From NCBI GenBank assembly GCA_040904925.1, contig JBBDSP010000006.1, positions 341,500 through 405,499 of the forward strand: a stretch of DNA of 64,000 bases. Direction: 5' to 3'. Origin of the DNA: Gracilimonas sp040904925 (GTDB taxonomy: Bacteria; Bacteroidota; Rhodothermia; Balneolales; Balneolaceae). A program made the position numbers and the translations under genes. The notes beneath the pieces were generated by a model. It saw nothing but the letters and a program-made list of their open reading frames with translations, ran no database searches and was not told the origin of the DNA. This document shows positions 52,043 to 60,519 of this stretch, piece after piece (positions within the stretch are counted from its first letter, which is position 1; each line of letters opens with the position of its first letter).

Positions 52043-52075
52043 AAAAGGTCTGCATTGAGTTACAGGCCTTTTTTT
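52043..52075 (+). terminator. Rho-independent terminator after the DUF4382 gene
   Basis: AAAAGGTCTG pairs with CAGGCCTTT (one G-U) around ATTGAGTTA, ending in a T7 run that reaches the stop codon of the converging ABC gene; it may serve both directions. Confidence 0.82.
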
Positions 52076-53849
52076 ATTCCGCCACCAACTGATCTTTATA
52101 TTGTAACTCATACAGTTTTTTGTAGAGTCCATTCTCCTGTAGAATAAGTTCGTGGTGACTGCCGGACTCCCTGATCTCCCCTTTATGCATCACAAGGATG
52201 GTGTTGGCATGCTGGATAGTCGAAAGACGGTGAGCCACAACAATGGATGTTCTCCCTTCCATCATCAATCGGCTTGATTCAGTTACCAGTGCTTCTGTTT
52301 CTGAATCAACACTGGAAGTGGCTTCATCTAAGATCAATATTTCAGGGTCATATACTAAAGCCCGTACAAAACAGATGAGCTGACGCTGACCCATTGACAG
52401 TGAAGCACCTCTTTCCTGCAGCACATAATCATATCCTTCAGGTAGTTTCTCGATAAAGCGGTGGGCTTCTACTTTGTGAGCTGCTTCTATAACCTGTTCT
52501 CTGGTGATATCAGGGTGGCCCAGAGTGATATTATCCAATATAGATCCGGAGAATAATGCATTATCCTGAAGCACCAATCCAAAATGAGAGCGGAGATCAT
52601 ACAATGAAAGCTCCCGAATATCTACTCCATCGATCTTGATGCTGCCTTTTTCGATATCATAAAACCGCATTAGTAAATTGATGATCGTGGTTTTCCCGGC
52701 TCCTGTTGCACCAACGATGGCAATAGCCTCTCCGGGTTCAGCATTAAAAGAGACGTCCTTTAGAATATATTCTTCATCTTCATTGTACTTAAACCATACG
52801 TTTTCAAACTCTATCTTGCCTTGTGGATTCTCTATGGTTTTTGGGTTTTCCGTATCTACAACTCTTGTATCCGTATCTAAAACCCCAAATATCCGTTCTG
52901 AAGAAGCCAATGCTGACTGGAGTGTATTGAATTTCTCGGACAATCCCTGTATAGGCCGGAAAAACTGGCGAGCATATTGAATGAAAGCCAGCAGGACACC
53001 AAAGGTCACACCGTCCATCAGTGCTCTTGCACCTCCATACCAGACGATAAGCGCCATAGCCAGACTTGCCGTAACTTCCACAATAGGCCAGAAAATAGCG
53101 AAATAGAAAATGGTTTCTATGTAGGCATCGCGGTGACCGGCATTGATTTTCTCAAACTTCTCTTGCTGTTTTTTCTCCCTGTTAAAAAGCTGCACCACAT
53201 CCATCCCATTGATGTGTTCCTGTACAAAGGAATTGAGCTGAGCGATCTTATCACGAACTTCCAGAAAGGTGACACGTACTTTAGATTTAAACCAGAAAGT
53301 GGCATAAAAAAGGATAGGAAGTACGACGAGCGTTACAATACTCAGTTCCCAATTCATGCTGAACATGAAGTAGAGAATGAATATGATTCGAAACATATCA
53401 CCAATTATGGCCACTACTCCATCCGACAGTAATTCACTTAGTGCTTCAATATCACTGGTGGTTCTGGTAATCAACCGCCCAATTGGATTCTTATCAAAGA
53501 ATTGAACATTCAGTGTTTGAATTTTTTTGAATACGGTATTCCTAAGAGAATAGAGCGCATTTTGGCCAAACCATCGGGTTATGTAGGTATTAAATACCAA
53601 CAAGATGAACTCCCCTAACAGGGCGCCTCCCAATAATGTTATGATCCACCAAAGTCCTTCAAAATCATCAACAGCGATGTATTCATCTACTGCTATCTGG
53701 GTAAGTTTTGGACGTATCGTGCCTAAATAGGCCGCCGACAGGGTTAATACGATGGCTAATAAAACAAACCAACGGTAAGGTTTTAGAAAAAAATAAAGCC
53801 GCCGAATGAGTGTAGTATCGACGGCTTCGGAATCTGGTTTTTTACTCAC
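52074..53849 (-). CDS. ABC exporter half-transporter (catalytic-site type)
   Basis: 591 residues: six-helix type IV exporter membrane domain then nucleotide-binding domain with Walker A (IVGATGAGKTTIINLL), signature ALSMGQRQL and a full Walker B (ILILDEATSSVD). The Walker B glutamate is present, in contrast with the partner gene at 55198. Together with that half (DDSLSAVD) it is consistent with a heterodimeric MdlAB/BmrCD-like lipid or drug exporter. The RNase Z gene lies between the two halves on the same strand. Confidence 0.88.
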   Translation of the reverse strand: MSKKPDSEAVDTTLIRRLYFFLKPYRWFVLLAIVLTLSAAYLGTIRPKLTQIAVDEYIAVDDFEGLWWIITLLGGALLGEFILLVFNTYITRWFGQNALYSLRNTVFKKIQTLNVQFFDKNPIGRLITRTTSDIEALSELLSDGVVAIIGDMFRIIFILYFMFSMNWELSIVTLVVLPILFYATFWFKSKVRVTFLEVRDKIAQLNSFVQEHINGMDVVQLFNREKKQQEKFEKINAGHRDAYIETIFYFAIFWPIVEVTASLAMALIVWYGGARALMDGVTFGVLLAFIQYARQFFRPIQGLSEKFNTLQSALASSERIFGVLDTDTRVVDTENPKTIENPQGKIEFENVWFKYNEDEEYILKDVSFNAEPGEAIAIVGATGAGKTTIINLLMRFYDIEKGSIKIDGVDIRELSLYDLRSHFGLVLQDNALFSGSILDNITLGHPDITREQVIEAAHKVEAHRFIEKLPEGYDYVLQERGASLSMGQRQLICFVRALVYDPEILILDEATSSVDSETEALVTESSRLMMEGRTSIVVAHRLSTIQHANTILVMHKGEIRESGSHHELILQENGLYKKLYELQYKDQLVAE

Positions 53850-53861
53850 TTAATAATTTGT

Positions 53862-55133
53862 TTAGAATCTGTCAAAGTCATCATATGAAGATCTTGGGGT
53901 TATCTTACGATGTGAACTTGAATCAGAATCATCATCTTTTTTGTTTTTAATATTTGAGCTGTAGGTACTGCTTCCGTAGGTCTTACGTTTGTAATTACTG
54001 CTTTTTCCACGGCTGCTTGAACGGTCTGAACTACTGCTTTTTCTTTCACGGGTGCTGCTACTGCTTCTTCCACGACTTGAGCTTCCACCCTTGCGACTTC
54101 TAAAGTTTTTCTTTCCGCCACTCTTGTAGTTCTTTTTGCCTTTATAATTACTTCCACCAGATTTTTTATCCAGTTCTGTAATTTCAACTTTAGGAGTAAT
54201 GATACCACGTTCATGCATAGGATCGGTAAAGATCGGGCGAAGTTCATTGGCCAGCCATGCCGGATAAAATCCTTCGCGGGCTTCTTTTAGAAGATCATGC
54301 GTATTTGTGTAACGAGCAGAAAAGTGTCCGATAACCAATAGTTTTGTTTGAGCTTCCGTGGCTACCCGTGCTGCATCTACCGTTGAGGAATGCCCTGTTT
54401 CTCCGGCTTTATCATCCAGGTCTTTTCCAAAAGTTGCCTCGTGATAAAGAATATTCGTATTCATAGCCAATTTCACTGCATTTGGAGTGTACTCGGTATC
54501 AGTTACATAGGCAAAACTGTCTCCGGGGCGTGGATGTCCAACAATGTCACTTGACTTAACCACAGAACCGTCATCCAATGTTACATCATTCCCTACTTTC
54601 AGTTCTTTGAATTGAGTATCCTTTGATATTCCCATCTTTTCCGCTTTATCGGCATCAACTTTTCCGGGTTTATCTTTTTCCTGAAAACGATAGCCTACAC
54701 AGAATTTCGTGTGCTTAAGCGGGCGTGCTTCCACATAATAATCATCAGTATCATGAACAACATCAGATTCGATATCATCTGCTATTTCATGAAATGTGAT
54801 TTCATAGTTCGCGTCTATGTTAGCAAACTTTAGATTCCACTCTACATATTCTTTAATTCCTTTCGGTCCTGTTATATGCAAAGGTTTTTCTCTACGTTGA
54901 AGCTGAAGTGTGGCTAATAAACCCAGTAATCCGGAATAATGATCCACATCAAAATGTGATATAAATATGGCTTCTATTTTGGATCTTTTGATACCGGCTT
55001 GCAACATGCGCATTTGAGCATTTTCACCGCAATCAAAAAGGAATACACTTCCTTCTCTCCATAATGCAACTGAGGGTAAATGCCGTATGGCTGTTGGGGT
55101 TGCCGATGCTACTCCTAAAGGTACTACTATCAT
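53862..55133 (-). CDS. rnz: Ribonuclease Z-like protein with a basic/serine-rich tail
   Basis: Metallo-beta-lactamase-fold tRNA 3' endonuclease of 423 residues. The core (about 1-320) has LFDCGENAQMRMLQAGIKRS, YVTDTEYTPNAVKLAM, ILYHEATFGKDL and KLLVIGHFSARYTN, as in RNase Z. The normal HxHxDH motif reads H60-F-D62-V-D64-H65, so one histidine is aspartate. The last ~100 residues are low-complexity, rich in K, R, S and G (SSSRGRSSSS-type), not seen in typical RNase Z and perhaps RNA-binding. It lies between the two ABC halves. Confidence 0.82.
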   Translation of the reverse strand: MIVVPLGVASATPTAIRHLPSVALWREGSVFLFDCGENAQMRMLQAGIKRSKIEAIFISHFDVDHYSGLLGLLATLQLQRREKPLHITGPKGIKEYVEWNLKFANIDANYEITFHEIADDIESDVVHDTDDYYVEARPLKHTKFCVGYRFQEKDKPGKVDADKAEKMGISKDTQFKELKVGNDVTLDDGSVVKSSDIVGHPRPGDSFAYVTDTEYTPNAVKLAMNTNILYHEATFGKDLDDKAGETGHSSTVDAARVATEAQTKLLVIGHFSARYTNTHDLLKEAREGFYPAWLANELRPIFTDPMHERGIITPKVEITELDKKSGGSNYKGKKNYKSGGKKNFRSRKGGSSSRGRSSSSTRERKSSSSDRSSSRGKSSNYKRKTYGSSTYSSNIKNKKDDDSDSSSHRKITPRSSYDDFDRF

Positions 55134-55197
55134 TGTTCTATCTCCCGTAATGTATGTTTATTGTGGGGCATTGCTTTCATACAAGTGGCCCCGGTTT

Positions 55198-56991
55198 TTA
55201 TATTTCTGCCAATTCTTGTTCTAACATTTGCTTGTTGTACATTGCAGTATATCTGCCGTTTTTTTCTAACAGGGATTCGTGTGTGCCCGTTTCTACAATG
55301 TGTCCTTCTTCTATATAATAAATTTTATCTGCGTCTTTGATAGTGGAAATCCGATGACTAATCATTATGGTTGTTCTTCCGCTAAGCTCTTGCCTTAGAT
55401 GTTTTAATATCGCGTCTTCCGTTTTTGTATCAACTGCACTTAATGAGTCATCAAATATTAGGATCTTGGGGTCTTTGATCAGGGCTCTTGCAATCGCTGT
55501 CCTTTGTTTTTGTCCACCTGATAAGGTTATACCCCGTTCTCCAAGGATAGTCTTAAATTTTTTCTCAAAATCCAAAATATTCTCTTTAACCTGAGCCTTC
55601 TCTGCGGCCTCTTCAATCAATTCATCTGAAGCACCTTCAACTCCAAAAGCTATATTATCACCGATGGTATCCGAAAATAAGAAGGTTTCCTGAGGGACAA
55701 AACCAATTGTGTCTCTTATTCTTGATAGTGACCAATTTTTCAAATTTTTACCATCTAATAGTATCTGGCCTTTTACAGGATCGAATAATCGTGGGATCAA
55801 CTGTACTAACGTGGATTTACCTGAGCCCGTTCTTCCTACAATGGCAATATTCTCTCCGGGTTTAATTTCAAACGAAACATCTTTCAGAACCATCTCATCT
55901 GTGCCAGGATATTTGAATCCAACATTTCTGAATTCAAGATGTCCCTCAACTTCTTCATCAATCTGATCATCAGAATCTTTTATTTCAATAGGTTCATTCA
56001 TCAGCTCTTCAATGCGATTCCACGATGCGAGTGAACGCTGAAATCGATTGGTAGTATATCCCAATGCTGCAACCGGCCATGTCAAATACGCTACATAGAT
56101 CAAAAATTCTGCTATGTTACCGACACTAATAACTCCTTCAATAACCATCTCTCCCCCTTTCCATACCACAATTAAAAGCGAGAGACCTATAAGAAAATTC
56201 AGTGCCGGGTGAAAAAGAGATTCGATCATATCTAGTCGGAGTTTCTTCTTTCGGTAATCCTCACTCTCATTTTCAAAAAGCTGCTGTTCGTGGTCTATTC
56301 GGTTGTAAGCTTTGATCAAACGTATTGTTGAAAAGGTCTCTTTTGCCCTTCCTGCCATGGTAGAGTACTGTTCCTGAATAATGGTGGAATGTCTGTGTAT
56401 GAATCCCGTGATCCAATAGGCAAAGAAAGAAATAAATGGCAAGGGAATCAGAGCCCAAAGTGTAAGTTCAGGGTTCACCCAAAACATCATGGTAAGTACA
56501 AAACCTGCTCTGGTTACTGTATTTATGCTGTACATAATGACCGGGCCATAGTAGTCACGAACTTTTCCAACATCTTCGGTGGCCCGTACATAGGTTTCAC
56601 CGGATGAATTTTCAGCAAAATAACGTTGTGGTAAATTCATCAGTTTTTTCACAATATCATTTCTGATATCAAACTCTACCTTGCGGGAAGTAACTATGAG
56701 TGTCTGCCGGGTAGCAAAGAGTAAAACGCCATACAGGACCACCGTTCCGATCAATATCAGTGAGTTGGTAGCCAAAATTTTGGAAGCTTCAGTAGAAAAA
56801 AGTGTTTCAATAATACTTGATGGAACTTCAAACCCGGCTTCACCTATCTCTTCCACTTCATCCATCGTACGACGTATCAATACAGGAATCCAAACGAGGA
56901 AGAAATTAGATGCTGTCAAAAAGAGGGCACCAAGAATCATGGTGCCTTTGTACTTTTTTAGATATTTATTGAGTTCTTTTAGAGCGCCCAA
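55198..56991 (-). CDS. ABC exporter half-transporter (degenerate-site type)
   Basis: 597 residues: membrane domain (about 1-310) then nucleotide-binding domain with Walker A (IVGRTGSGKSTLVQLI), signature TLSGGQKQRTAIARAL and a Walker B ILIFDDSLSAVD in which the catalytic glutamate is aspartate. This pattern marks the non-catalytic composite site of heterodimeric exporters, and the complementary half is at 52074. It follows the renalase-like gene by 39 bases. Confidence 0.88.
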   Translation of the reverse strand: MGALKELNKYLKKYKGTMILGALFLTASNFFLVWIPVLIRRTMDEVEEIGEAGFEVPSSIIETLFSTEASKILATNSLILIGTVVLYGVLLFATRQTLIVTSRKVEFDIRNDIVKKLMNLPQRYFAENSSGETYVRATEDVGKVRDYYGPVIMYSINTVTRAGFVLTMMFWVNPELTLWALIPLPFISFFAYWITGFIHRHSTIIQEQYSTMAGRAKETFSTIRLIKAYNRIDHEQQLFENESEDYRKKKLRLDMIESLFHPALNFLIGLSLLIVVWKGGEMVIEGVISVGNIAEFLIYVAYLTWPVAALGYTTNRFQRSLASWNRIEELMNEPIEIKDSDDQIDEEVEGHLEFRNVGFKYPGTDEMVLKDVSFEIKPGENIAIVGRTGSGKSTLVQLIPRLFDPVKGQILLDGKNLKNWSLSRIRDTIGFVPQETFLFSDTIGDNIAFGVEGASDELIEEAAEKAQVKENILDFEKKFKTILGERGITLSGGQKQRTAIARALIKDPKILIFDDSLSAVDTKTEDAILKHLRQELSGRTTIMISHRISTIKDADKIYYIEEGHIVETGTHESLLEKNGRYTAMYNKQMLEQELAEI

Positions 56992-57030
56992 ACCTGATCC
57001 GGTTAGTTGGCTTAACGTTTTGCTTTTTCT

Positions 57031-58065
57031 TTAATCTGCGAATTGCTCAACCCAGTGTTTTCCGAGCTTCAATCCGGAAAGGTATGCCGATTCAACGGTG
57101 TTACCATTCATATAACCACCAACCAAAGCGAGCGGTGTGTCGTTTCCTTTTATTTCCATAAAATCATGTGGAAGGGGATTCTTCACTCTACTGTATCTCC
57201 AAAAATGAAGCTGAGTCCATTCAGCTAGGGCAACCCAGCCGCCAAGTATAACTGAAAGCCTTTCAACGATTAGCTCTTCGACCTTTTCACGATCCGAGTT
57301 AATATGTTTTTTAGCAAATTCAGAGGTCGTATGAATAACTAGAGTCTTTTGATCTCCGTCTCTTTTTGTTGACTCGTTTGAGATCCATTGTATGATGTCG
57401 TCTTCACATTCCAGCGCGTTCCATTCAGGAGTTTGAACTCCGTTATATCCTGCTAAAAGTGTAAACTGAGATTCATACTCAACTTCATCAATTTCGCGAA
57501 TCAGCTTTAGCGTCTCGATCTCATCAATGGTTGTGTTGATGATGGCATAAGCCTGACGAGCCGGAGCCGATATGATCACGGCATCAGCGCTTTCAGTAAG
57601 CGCTGTGGGAAAATTGAGCATCCAGCTTTTCTTTTTCCTGCGATTTTCTCCTATGTGAGTCAGCCCCCCTACTGTATCATTCAGTCGAATATCCAGATTA
57701 CGTCCCAAATGCTTCCCGATCGAATTCATTCCATCCTTTGCAAAATAGTAAGTCGAGTCCTGAGTGAATTCTAAGATATCACCTTTATTATCGCGGCGAG
57801 CAAAAGGTCCATCCCAGGTTGCTAAAACTCCTTTTGCAGTAAGTTCGGACACAATTTCTTTGAACTCTTCTGATTCTGCAGTGAAGTACGAAACTCCATG
57901 ATCCAGTTTCAGTTCATTTCCCTTGCCTGCATATCGGGTAGCAAGCCGGCCACCCAATCCTCCACTTTTTTCAAATACTACAACTTCATGCCCTGCTTTT
58001 GCCAGCTCTCTTCCTGCTGCCAAACCTGAAATTCCTGCTCCAATTACTGCGATCTTCATATTCAT
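57031..58065 (-). CDS. Renalase-like FAD-dependent oxidoreductase
   Basis: 344 residues. N-terminal FAD loop MKIAVIGAGISGLAAGRELA, then the GLGGRLATRYA segment typical of renalase and similar amine-oxidase-like proteins and, near the C-terminus, TPLALVGGYMNGNTVESAYL with GKHWVEQF. Human and bacterial renalases oxidise off-isomers of NAD(P)H, a plausible role here. The substrate is unproven. Upstream of the ABC half on the same strand. Confidence 0.8.
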   Translation of the reverse strand: MNMKIAVIGAGISGLAAGRELAKAGHEVVVFEKSGGLGGRLATRYAGKGNELKLDHGVSYFTAESEEFKEIVSELTAKGVLATWDGPFARRDNKGDILEFTQDSTYYFAKDGMNSIGKHLGRNLDIRLNDTVGGLTHIGENRRKKKSWMLNFPTALTESADAVIISAPARQAYAIINTTIDEIETLKLIREIDEVEYESQFTLLAGYNGVQTPEWNALECEDDIIQWISNESTKRDGDQKTLVIHTTSEFAKKHINSDREKVEELIVERLSVILGGWVALAEWTQLHFWRYSRVKNPLPHDFMEIKGNDTPLALVGGYMNGNTVESAYLSGLKLGKHWVEQFAD

Positions 58066-58104
58066 CTAAATTATGCCAAACATTAAATTACCTGGCGATT
58101 AACC

Positions 58105-59475
58105 TTAATCAATTTCAAATAGTGTAACCCTGGTTTCAACGGCCTTTTTATCCAACAATGCCGGCCAATAGGCTACAACATCACTTGCCTTTGGGCGACC
58201 TCCTGCAAAACCGGTTACTCCACTTGGTCCTGTTAAGATAAGCGGGGCAATTTCCATCCCAAAGCGATTTAAGTCATTTTTATTTTGACCGGATACTGCA
58301 ACACGCATTTGAATTTCATCGAACTCAGTTTCCAATGCTTCTTCTGTGATCGGCTGTTCTGAGTTTCCGTTGTATCCTATGTATTCTTTGTGAAATTCAT
58401 CAAACTTCAGCCCAAGAGCTTCTGCTCTTTTCTCTAAGATCTCTGCGCCTTTTACCGCTTTTTTGAGAGCATCGGGCCAGCTGTATACAAGGGTAGCTGC
58501 AAGCTTATAGCCATCATTGTAACTTGCTGAAACTTTATAAGTTGGCGTGTCCGGATGACCTTTTATGCCTGTGACCCTAACCTTATTCTTTTCGGTTTCC
58601 TCAACCTGTATGGACGTGAAATCGGCGATAACATCGGGAGTGATATAATCAGCCGGGTCTCCAATTTCGTATAATAACTGTTCTTTTACGGTCATTGCAC
58701 TTACCAATCCACCGGTTCCCTCATGTTTTGTTACAAAGAACTCTCCATCAGGATAAGCCTGCACGATCGGAAACCCGATATCAGCAAAATCTTCGACTTT
58801 TTCCCAGTCAGTGAAATTTCCGCCGGATGATTGAGCGCCGCACTCCAAGATATGTCCTGCTATTGTACCAACAGCCATCTTATCAAAATCATCGTAATCC
58901 CATCCAAACTCATGGATCATTGGGGCAAGCGTTAAGCCGGTATCGGTAACGCGACCGGTTATGATCACATCGGCTCCCAATTCCAGGGCTTCTACGATAG
59001 GCTTACATCCAAAATATACATTGGCACTCAGAAGCTGGTCTTTGATCTCTGAAATTGGACGACCATCTTCCATGTTCTTAAGCTCATGTCCAGACGCAAT
59101 AAGATCATCGATCTGGTCCAGGATGTCATCACCGTCAACAACGGCAACCTTCAGCCCTGTATATCCTTTTTCTTTGGCTATTTTGAGGATCTCATCCTTG
59201 CAGGCATTCGGGTTTACCCCACCTGCATTACTGATGACTTTGATACCATCATTCTTAATTTCCGGAAGTACTTGTTCTACCACCCCTACAAAATCGCGGG
59301 CATATCCCCAATCAGGATTTCGCATCCGTTGTTTCTGCATAATGGACATGGTTACCTCTGCAAGGTAATCCATTACCAGATAATCGATAGGTCCTTTTTT
59401 AGCCTGATTAACCGGAGCGTTGGGAAGATCTCCCCAAAAACCCTGACCGGATGCAATTCGGATATATTCTTTCAT
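58105..59475 (-). CDS. AtuA-family (DUF1446) protein
   Basis: 456 residues matching the acyclic-terpene-utilisation AtuA / DUF1446 family: IRIASGQGFWGDLPNAPVNQ near the start, YLVMDYLAEVTMSIMQKQRM, VISNAGGVNPNACKDEILKI, and ADVIITGRVTDTGLTLAPMI. The activity is unresolved. I placed the start at 59475 (MKEYIRIASGQGFWGD) because the upstream extension spans the terminator at 59544-59577. It is followed by the renalase-like gene. Confidence 0.82.
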   Translation of the reverse strand: MKEYIRIASGQGFWGDLPNAPVNQAKKGPIDYLVMDYLAEVTMSIMQKQRMRNPDWGYARDFVGVVEQVLPEIKNDGIKVISNAGGVNPNACKDEILKIAKEKGYTGLKVAVVDGDDILDQIDDLIASGHELKNMEDGRPISEIKDQLLSANVYFGCKPIVEALELGADVIITGRVTDTGLTLAPMIHEFGWDYDDFDKMAVGTIAGHILECGAQSSGGNFTDWEKVEDFADIGFPIVQAYPDGEFFVTKHEGTGGLVSAMTVKEQLLYEIGDPADYITPDVIADFTSIQVEETEKNKVRVTGIKGHPDTPTYKVSASYNDGYKLAATLVYSWPDALKKAVKGAEILEKRAEALGLKFDEFHKEYIGYNGNSEQPITEEALETEFDEIQMRVAVSGQNKNDLNRFGMEIAPLILTGPSGVTGFAGGRPKASDVVAYWPALLDKKAVETRVTLFEID

Positions 59476-59543
59476 AAAAAACTGCTTGTTTGGTACAACT
59501 GAAATTCGGGCTGAATATCGGGATATTTTCACTGCATGTGAAA

Positions 59544-59577
59544 TAAAAAACCCCGCTTTTATCAAAAAGCGGGGTTT
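59544..59577 (-). terminator. Rho-independent terminator after the response-regulator gene
   Basis: Reverse strand: AACCCCGCTTTT stem (to AAAAGCGGGGTT) followed by TTTTTATT. It lies about 110 bases after the regulator stop and before the AtuA gene, so the two are separate transcripts. Confidence 0.85.
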
Positions 59578-59648
59578 GGTGTATTAGATTAGTTTAGTCT
59601 TGGAAGGACTAATGTGTTTTAAATCTAATTATTCGTATAAACAATTGA

Positions 59649-59667
59649 ACCGCATAACAATGTGGTA
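59649..59667. promoter_or_regulatory. Dyad operator-like site A (downstream of the response regulator)
   Basis: ACCGCAT-AACA-ATGTGGT: arms match except one position. A 15-base copy of its core GCATAACAATGTGGT recurs at 60386. It lies between the AtuA start and the regulator gene, so it may control AtuA. Confidence 0.5.
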
Positions 59668-59684
59668 TTTAAAAAAATTAACCT

Positions 59685-60320
59685 TCAATCGTTAGGTTGG
59701 ATTAGTTTCTTATTAATTCCTTTAGCTATCGCTTCAGAACGGGTATGTACTTCCAGTTTTTGATAAATATTGCGAATGTGATGGCGCACCCCATCTACTG
59801 ACAAAAAGATCTCCTTGCCAATTGCTGCATATGAACGTCCAGTAGCAAGCTGCTTTAATATCTGAGTTTCCCGGTCAGTCAGCTCTTCCTCCAGATCAGC
59901 CGCCTGCTGAAAAGTTGAAATTATTTTACGGGCAATGTTTGGGGTGATGGGTGAGCCGCCTTCATTAGCATTACGGATAGCATCCACCATTTCATCCGGT
60001 GTAACTTTTTTCATAAGATAGCCGACAGCCCCTGCTTTCAGAGCATCAAAAATATGATCGTCATCATCATGAATGGTTGCCATGATGATATGTACATCGG
60101 GATGATGTTCTCTCATATATTTCACCCCTTCAATACCCGACATGCCCGGTAAACCGATGTCCATGATTACAAGGTCTACCTCATTGATCTCATCTGACTC
60201 AAATGCTTCTTCACAAGAACCAAAACTACCCACAACAGAAAGGTCATCTTCATGCTCAATAAAGGTCTCCCATCCCTCTCTCATGTACTCGTTGTCTTCT
60301 ATTATTCCGACTTTTATCAC
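59685..60320 (-). CDS. NarL/FixJ-family response regulator
   Basis: 211 residues. Receiver domain with phosphoacceptor Asp54 (EVDLVIMDIGLPGMSGIEGV) and a C-terminal LuxR-type helix-turn-helix (LTDRETQILKQLATGRSYAA, DGVRHHIRNIYQKLEVHTRS). It probably partners the large sensor kinase at 60520 upstream on the same strand. Sites A and B flank it and are candidate binding sites. Confidence 0.93.
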   Translation of the reverse strand: MIKVGIIEDNEYMREGWETFIEHEDDLSVVGSFGSCEEAFESDEINEVDLVIMDIGLPGMSGIEGVKYMREHHPDVHIIMATIHDDDDHIFDALKAGAVGYLMKKVTPDEMVDAIRNANEGGSPITPNIARKIISTFQQAADLEEELTDRETQILKQLATGRSYAAIGKEIFLSVDGVRHHIRNIYQKLEVHTRSEAIAKGINKKLIQPND

Positions 60321-60382
60321 GTTCTTATACTTTAATAATTATATTCTGCTTACTGAAATTAATAGCTTATGTGATAAATAGC

Positions 60383-60401
60383 ACTGCATAACAATGTGGT
60401 T
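60383..60401. promoter_or_regulatory. Dyad operator-like site B (upstream of the response regulator)
   Basis: CACTGCAT-AACA-ATGTGGTT; the core GCATAACAATGTGGT (60386-60400) is identical to site A for 15 bases. It lies 66 bases before the regulator start, in its promoter region. The 200-base gap between regulator and kinase holds no gene. Confidence 0.5.
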
Positions 60402-60519
60402 TTATCAAGATTTATTATTGTTGATTTGTGGTTTGCTTTTCAGAATCCAGACTATGAATCCATCAATTAATTCCCGTTAACCAATACAACCCATTTCTCC
60501 CGGTGAATAATCCGAAGCC

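Noticed and set aside
59476..59565. N-terminal extension of the AtuA-family gene
   Set aside because: It would translate through the terminator hairpin of the preceding gene and does not match the family N-terminus.
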